Notes under the pieces: generated by a model
Database searches by the model: none
What the model was told of the DNA's origin: nothing
Seen by the model: only the letters and a program-made list of their open reading frames with translations
Assembly (NCBI GenBank): GCA_033060915.1
Contig: CM065392.1
Span: 13,469,001 to 13,533,000, forward strand
Length of the DNA: 64,000 nucleotides
DNA from: Euryodendron excelsum
Taxonomy: Eukaryota; Streptophyta; Magnoliopsida; Ericales; Pentaphylacaceae
Reading direction: 5' to 3'
Position numbers and translations under genes: made by a program
Part shown: piece after piece, positions 58,988 through 64,000 of the stretch
Layout: each line of letters starts with the position of its first letter
How positions within the stretch are numbered: position 1 is the stretch's first letter

Positions 58988-61900
58988 ATGGAGAGCAAGA
59001 TGGAGCTAGAGAAGAACATGAGTGAAAATGGGGAGGAAGAGAAATACAACAAGAAGAAAAAGCTTGGAGGGCTCAGAACAATGCCGTTTATCCTTGGTGA
59101 GTTCGCGTTTTCTTGTTCTAGCGCAAGTCTTTCATTGTTTTTCCTTCTTTGGGTAGCATAATTGAGCAAACCTTTGCTATGCATGGTTAGTTTAACGCTT
59201 GCAGAAAATTGAAACAAAAAAAATTTCTATGGATAATATTCTAGTTGGTATCTATTCTGGGTTATTTCATACCTTTCGTTATCGGTTGGTTTGAGTCTGT
59301 TGATACTTCAGGTCCCTATCAATGTGGTTATCATCTATCATTTTCGCATTTCTTGCCTTCTACAGGAAAGGAATTTTTTTGGGAACGTTTCTACATGATG
59401 TGCTAAGTTTAGAAGTTTGAGTCTTTGATTTCATTAATTTCTCAAGGCTTGAACAGCAATTCTAATTTGCAATCAGATGGATTCTGGGATGATAAATATA
59501 TATAACCTCTTTTTTTTTTTCTTCTTTTTTGGTGGATCTAAAGGTTAAAAAAATTCAACATCTTAGAAAATTTATTTGGCCGCTGCAAGATGAAAGGATA
59601 TGCAATGAAGTTTTAATTCACCTGAAACTACAAAGAAATGTGTACAGATTTAATGGTTCTAAATTTTTTTTCTTCTACAAATGAAGTTTTTTGATTGAAC
59701 TTTGTACTAAATTTTGGGGGGGCCTTTGGTCGATTAAATACTCTCTCCTTATAAATTCCATATCAGAAAATTGATAGGCTGTTTAGAAAGACCTTCAATA
59801 CCATTAATTGTTTTTCATGAGAATAAACTGATGAGCTAATTAATCTGATCATGTTATTTGACAGCAAACGAAATATGTGACAAATTTGCGACAACTGGCT
59901 TCCATGCCAACATGATAACGTACCTGACCCAAGTGTTGAACATGCCTCTGGTAAACGCTTCCAACACCCTCACCAACTTTGCTGGCACCTCCAGTTTCAC
60001 GCCGCTCATAGGCGGTTTGATTGCCGACGCGTTCGCCGGCCGATTTTGGACCCTCATCGTTGGTTCTATCATATATGAACTGGTATCTCTTATCACTTTC
60101 TAGGAAGCTTCATATGAACTATTTTCCTACCATATTTTTATCGGAATATGCTGTACTTACAAAAAAAAAAAAAAAAAAAAAAGAAAAAAAAACAGAAACT
60201 TTACAAACTGATGTGGCACTTGAAGTCCATTTGTCACATTACCATTTTATTCAAAAAGGAGAAAAAGAGAACATTTAATAACGTACCACATCAGTTTGTA
60301 AAATATGTATGTTAAATCTGTATGTATTCGATATAAAAAAAAGTGTAAAAATAGTGTTTAGTAGTATGATCCATATTGATAAACAAATACAGAATCTACT
60401 TGATTATGTTTAGTAGGTAAGAGACTGATAAAAAAAAAAAGAAGCCTCTAAGTACAATATCTTTCAAGGAACTTTCTTTATGGTGATACAAGTTATCTGA
60501 ATTTTTTCACACTGCAATTCCCTCACCGAAATAATTTTATAGACGGAAAAATAAAATAAAAAGTGTAAAAATAGTGTTACAAATTATCATTACTTATTAT
60601 AGCTCTGGATCAGATATTGTTTGGTAAGATGTAGTATTTTCCACAGGGATTGGTGAGCATCACCATATCAGCAACTCTGCCACAGCTCCGCCCCCCTCCG
60701 TGCCCCACCCAAGTGAACTGCAAGGAAGCCTCATCCCCACAGCTATGGGTTCTTTATCTCTCTCTCCTCCTCTCATCACTTGGTTCAGGTGGCATTAGGC
60801 CCTGCGTCGTCACCTTTGCAGCTGATCAATTTGACATGACCAAATCGAAGGTTGAGGCTCGAAGCTGGAATTTCTTCAACTGGTACTATTTCAGTATGGG
60901 AGTGGCCTCTCTAACTGCTCTAACAGTTGTGGTTTATATCCAAGACAATGTCGGCTGGGGTTTGGGCCTCGGTATCCCAACCATTGCCATGGCTATTTCT
61001 GTAGTAGTCTTTGTTTTAGGCTCTCCTCTTTATAGGAAAATAAAACCAGGGGGGAGTCCATTGGTCAGATTGGCTCAGGTAATTGTTGCTGCTATGAAGA
61101 AGAGGAAAGAAGTTGCACCTGAAGACCCTGGCCTTCTGTACGAAAATAGAGAACTTGATGCTGTTATTTCTTCCGATGGAAAGCTTGTACACACGGATCA
61201 GTTGAAGTAAGACATGTTATATGAACTAAATACAGATGCTTTTGAAATTATGCACCTTAATATTAATAGTTACAGTTTTTTTATTTTTTTATACTGCATT
61301 CAAAGATGAGGACTTTATTGAGTGTTTGATTGGCTGAACTGCTTCCTATGTTGATGTTTGAAGGTGGCTTGATCGAGCTGCTATAGTAACTGAAGAAGAT
61401 GAAAAAGATCCAAGCTCACCGAACCTCTGGAGACTAGCGACTGTCCATCGAGTCGAGGAACTAAAATCCATCATCCGGATGCTGCCCATCTGGGCTGCTG
61501 GAATATTGCTCGTAACTTCACATTCACATCAGCACAGCTTCATCATAATACAAGCTCGCACCATGGATCGTCACCTTTCCAACACCTTCCTAATACCTCC
61601 GGCTAGCCTGTCAATCTTCAGTGTTCTCACTGTGCTCATTGGGCTTGTTCTATACGAGCGCCTGTTTGTGCCCTTTGCTCGCAGGTTCACTGGAAATCGT
61701 CACGGCATAACATGCTTACAGAGAATGGGCATAGGCTTTGTGGTTAACATTCTTGCTACTATTGTTTCAGCCCTTGTAGAGATCAAGAGGAAATCAGTGG
61801 CTGCAAATCACAACTTACTGGACAAACCTACGGCTGTCATTCCTATAAGTGTCTTCTGGTTGCTTCCTCAGTTTTGCCTTCATGGAATGGCTGAAGTGTT

Positions 61901-62300
61901 CATGTCTGTTGGGCACCTGGAGTTTCTCTATGACCAGTCACCCGAAAGCATGAGAAGCACTGCTGCGGCACTCTATTGGGTGGCAATAGCATTGGGGAAC
62001 TATATAGGCAGTGTGGTGGTATCACTAGTTCACAAGTATACTGGAAAGGAAGGGAATTGGTTACCTGATAGAAATCTCAACAGGGGTAAATTGGAAAACT
62101 ACTATTGGCTTATGACTGTTATACTAGCAATAAACCTAGTGTATTATGTAATATGTGCTTGGTGTTATACTAGTAAGCCACTGCTGGAAGAGGCAATTGA
62201 AAGCAACAAGGAAGGGGATGTGGAGTTAGCTAGAGGCAATACAACATTTAAAGCATTGAGTGATGGCAATGGAATTGGGGAAGTAGCAGTGGCCAAATGA
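58988..62300 (+). CDS. NPF3.1: NRT1/PTR family transporter, NPF3.1 type (nitrate / gibberellin)
   Basis: Exons 58988-59096, 59865-60082, 60647-61206 and 61364-62300 join in phase to give 607 residues, normal for the family. The MFS/POT fold is expected to have 12 membrane helices, with a long cytosolic loop between helices 6 and 7 (from SPLYRKIKPGG to HRVEELKSIIRMLPIW). Diagnostic blocks are FAGTSSFTPLIGGLIADAFA, GSGGIRPCVVTFAADQFD, WNFFNWYYFSMG, IQDNVGWGLGLGIPT, RMGIGFVVNILAT, FLYDQSPESMRSTAAALYW and NWLPDRNLNRGKLE. They match NPF3 members more closely than other NPF clades. Arabidopsis NPF3.1 moves nitrate/nitrite and gibberellin/ABA at the plasma membrane. The helix-1 proton-coupling motif ExxE[K/R] reads E39-I-C-D42-K43, a conservative change. 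Orthology is inferred from sequence only; paralogues in the same genome could be closer. Confidence 0.92.
59097..59864 (+). other. First intron of the NPF3.1-type gene
   Basis: 768 bp with a CTTG/gtgagt donor and a gacag acceptor. It is T-rich, with nothing else recognisable. Confidence 0.85.
60083..60646 (+). other. Second intron of the NPF3.1-type gene, with small palindromic element
   Basis: 564 bp. It contains an A-run at about 60161-60190 and an inverted repeat (next entry). A GTGTAAAAATAGTGTT phrase occurs twice (about 60341 and 60561). Confidence 0.8.
60200..60302. repeat. Inverted repeat / mini-MITE in intron 2
   Basis: TTTACAAACTGATGTGG at 60200-60216 and its perfect reverse complement at 60286-60302; with three further bases the match is 19 of 20. 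The 69-base centre is non-coding. It is typical of a very short MITE, though an internal pair of a larger element is possible. Confidence 0.75.
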
Positions 62301-62479
62301 GACTGTTTAAGACCGCTGATGAGAGTAACAACTAGTGATGTATTGAAATTTACAGTACCTCCCCTCCCAAGTAGATTAACTTAGTTGTAATGATGGAAAA
62401 AATAGATTGCTCGTGTGTTCCTATTATATTTAAAAGAGAGTGATGAACTAATCATTATCAAGCATTACCCACCACAATG

Positions 62480-62481
<2 letters not shown>

Positions 62482-62524
<43 letters not shown>
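62482..62524 (+). repeat. (TC)n microsatellite
   Basis: About 21 TC dinucleotides, 180 bases after the NPF stop codon, possibly within its 3' UTR. Confidence 0.92.
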
Positions 62525-62527
<3 letters not shown>

Positions 62528-62689
62528 GTGTGTGCATGTGTGCTGAAGTCAGTTACCGGGTATAATTATCAAGAGAATGTCGTGACGGCCAATGTTGTCT
62601 CAAGCTGTTCTCTATCGGCTCTGTTACCAGAAACAGAAGCAGAAGCAGAGCAGCAAAGTTGACTTGTTTATGGGTTGCAGGTGGGGGCT

Positions 62690-63072
62690 CGGACTCTGTA
62701 GCCATTGAAGGTGACTATGACGTGGTGGTCCACTCTTGCATGGGCTTTATTAAACACCCTCATTGGTCCATTACTGCCCTGGTGGTGGATATGAAGTCCA
62801 TTTTTCTCAAAGAATTAACGGGTTGACTCTTTATGTTCCATGGAAGGTTAATGGTGTCGCACATGAGCTGGCTTATTGGGCGTTTAGAAACTCTTTTTTC
62901 TGGCTCCCTTTATGCTCCTGATCTTCCTCATTCAGTGCTGGAAGCTATTATGGTCGATGGCGCTGTTGATGGGAGCTGAGTTCTGGATGCCTTGTTTATT
63001 TTTATTTGTGCTTTTTCTCCTTGCCTTTGCTTTCTTTTGTAGTTGATCCAGCAAATAAAAACCAAAAAAAAG
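62690..63072 (+). pseudogene. Decayed LINE RNase H terminus with A-rich tail
   Basis: The frames give DMKSIFLKELTG, then VNGVAHELAYWAFRNSFFWL, matching the (V)N(G/Q)VAHELAxWA end of LINE-type RNase H domains. A T-rich untranslated stretch follows, ending in AAATAAAAACCAAAAAAAA. Stops and frameshifts break the frame. It is a 5'-truncated retroposon copy. Confidence 0.6.
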
Positions 63073-63122
63073 GTTTACCAGGTACAACTGTTTAGAGATG
63101 TGAACCCCCTTTTTTTTTTTTT

Positions 63123-63158
63123 GGGGGAGGGGGGGGGTGGTGGGGGTGGTTTGGGGGG
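63123..63158 (+). other. G-rich tract with quadruplex potential
   Basis: After a T-run (about 63109-63122) come several runs of three or more G separated by one to four bases (GGGGGAGGGGGGGGG, GGTGGGGGTGG, TTTGGGGGG). It fits the G-quadruplex pattern. It sits in a repeat-rich context, and the run lengths may be assembly-sensitive. Confidence 0.75.
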
Positions 63159-64000
63159 ACATGGAGGTTGCCTATGAGTGGTTAATTAACCTAATATAAC
63201 TAGTCAATATAGCATGCAACTAAAGTGGTAAACCCAAAGAAACAATGCACACAATATTTTAGCTTGAAAACCCTAACTAGGGAAAGATTATGGTGTCACA
63301 CAGCCTGACTTGTTATAACTGATGAACAGTTTTAAGTCTTAACTTATAACTCAACTGTTAATCCGCAACTAAAGTAGAAATAACAATCTTACTCAAATCC
63401 ACGACTCACCGTTCTCCCGTGTTCTTAGCATCAACCTTGGAATCCACCAAACAGTCATTGTGTGAAGTAGAAGGATGGCGTGAGTATAAAAACTCCAATA
63501 GCTTGAAAGCACAAACCGAAAGCTCTCTTAATAGCGAGATAATATCTATGAATTATGTATCTAATTTACGGAGTTTTCAGAGCCTTTATATAATGTCTAA
63601 AGTGCTTTATTGAGTCTTAGACAAATGTCTCCCTCATTGGAATAGGTTTCCCAAGTAGATATGAAATAGTATTCCGAATTTCTGAAGTCCAGCAGTGTTG
63701 AATTAGTAATGGAATGCTCAGCAGTTATAGGAGATAGACAACACAATGTCTTTTAGGCGTGAAATATGGTGACAAATTTGCATTTGATTAAAAAAACAAT
63801 TAGAAAGAATAAAATTGCCACTAAGTTGAGGAACAAAAATTGTGGTGTTGACAAGACGTGCTTATATAGAGTAAAAATATTTGCTCTAAAAATTGGGAAC
63901 TCTCTATCATAAATACGAAGGTCTGTTGAACTAAATATGAAGTAACCTATACAAGAATGAATAAAAGCATTAAAATGCTGGAAGATTAGAACAATTCTGT

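Larger units (their letters stand above)
62301..64000. other. Region downstream of the NPF3.1-type gene
   Basis: The NPF 3' UTR is followed by a (TC)n tract, a LINE RNase H tail and a G-rich tract, listed separately. The part at 63180-64000 is moderately AT-rich without a readable gene. It has the feel of an old LTR or intergenic sequence, but I cannot support a call. Confidence 0.5.

Noticed and set aside
63181..64000. Possible antisense LTR
   Set aside because: The text resembles some Copia LTRs in style, but no second copy, ends or target duplication are in view.

Overview
This window looks like nuclear DNA of a flowering plant, most likely a woody eudicot. It has intron-containing genes with GT-AG junctions, a chloroplast-lumen protein with a transit peptide, plant-only protein families, long AT-rich gaps, many (TC)n microsatellites, and plant-type LTR, LINE and MITE debris. 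There are no operons, Shine-Dalgarno sites or CRISPR arrays. I found five genes that can be read with confidence. All exon coordinates were worked out by eye from splice signals and protein continuity.

Layout. (1) 33-4160, minus strand: the first two coding exons of an R3H-SUZ single-stranded nucleic-acid-binding protein, separated by a 3.4 kb intron; the 3' part lies beyond the left edge. (2) 4.3-16.4 kb: an AT-rich gap with degenerate Helitron-like termini, LINE 3' ends and tandem repeats, plus one possible small secreted-peptide ORF at 15.4 kb. (3) 16759-20522, plus strand: a membrane-anchored bZIP17/bZIP49-type ER-stress transcription factor in two exons. (4) 21303-29965, minus strand: a PsbP-domain protein of the thylakoid lumen (PPD6-like) in three exons; its first intron is 7 kb and full of transposon remains. 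(5) 30.4-37.5 kb: a foldback element, a complete 4.2 kb LTR retrotransposon with matching ACTGG target duplications but no gag-pol, and a decayed RNase H fragment split by a MITE. (6) 38539-40908, plus strand: exocyst subunit SEC15A in one coding exon, with a likely leader intron. (7) 41-58.9 kb: an 18 kb gene desert of nested repeats and minisatellites. (8) 58988-62300, plus strand: an NPF3.1-type nitrate/gibberellin transporter in four exons, followed by a LINE RNase H tail and a G-rich tract.

The genes are unrelated in function: RNA binding, ER unfolded-protein signalling, photosystem-lumen biology, exocytosis and nitrate/hormone transport. What links the first four is ancestry. From memory, the same four families sit together on Arabidopsis chromosome 3 (At3g56640 SEC15A, At3g56650 PPD6, At3g56660 bZIP49, At3g56680 R3H). 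The bZIP/R3H pair recurs at At2g40950/At2g40960. I read this as an ancient collinear block whose gaps here have been expanded by transposons.

I do not see an undescribed multi-gene system. The most interesting observations are the non-autonomous LTR element with a 3 kb internal region of unknown origin, a MITE insertion that can be proved from an empty site inside the same window, the conservative ExxE[K/R] variant in the NPF protein, and the possible short read-through isoform and upstream ORF of the bZIP gene.
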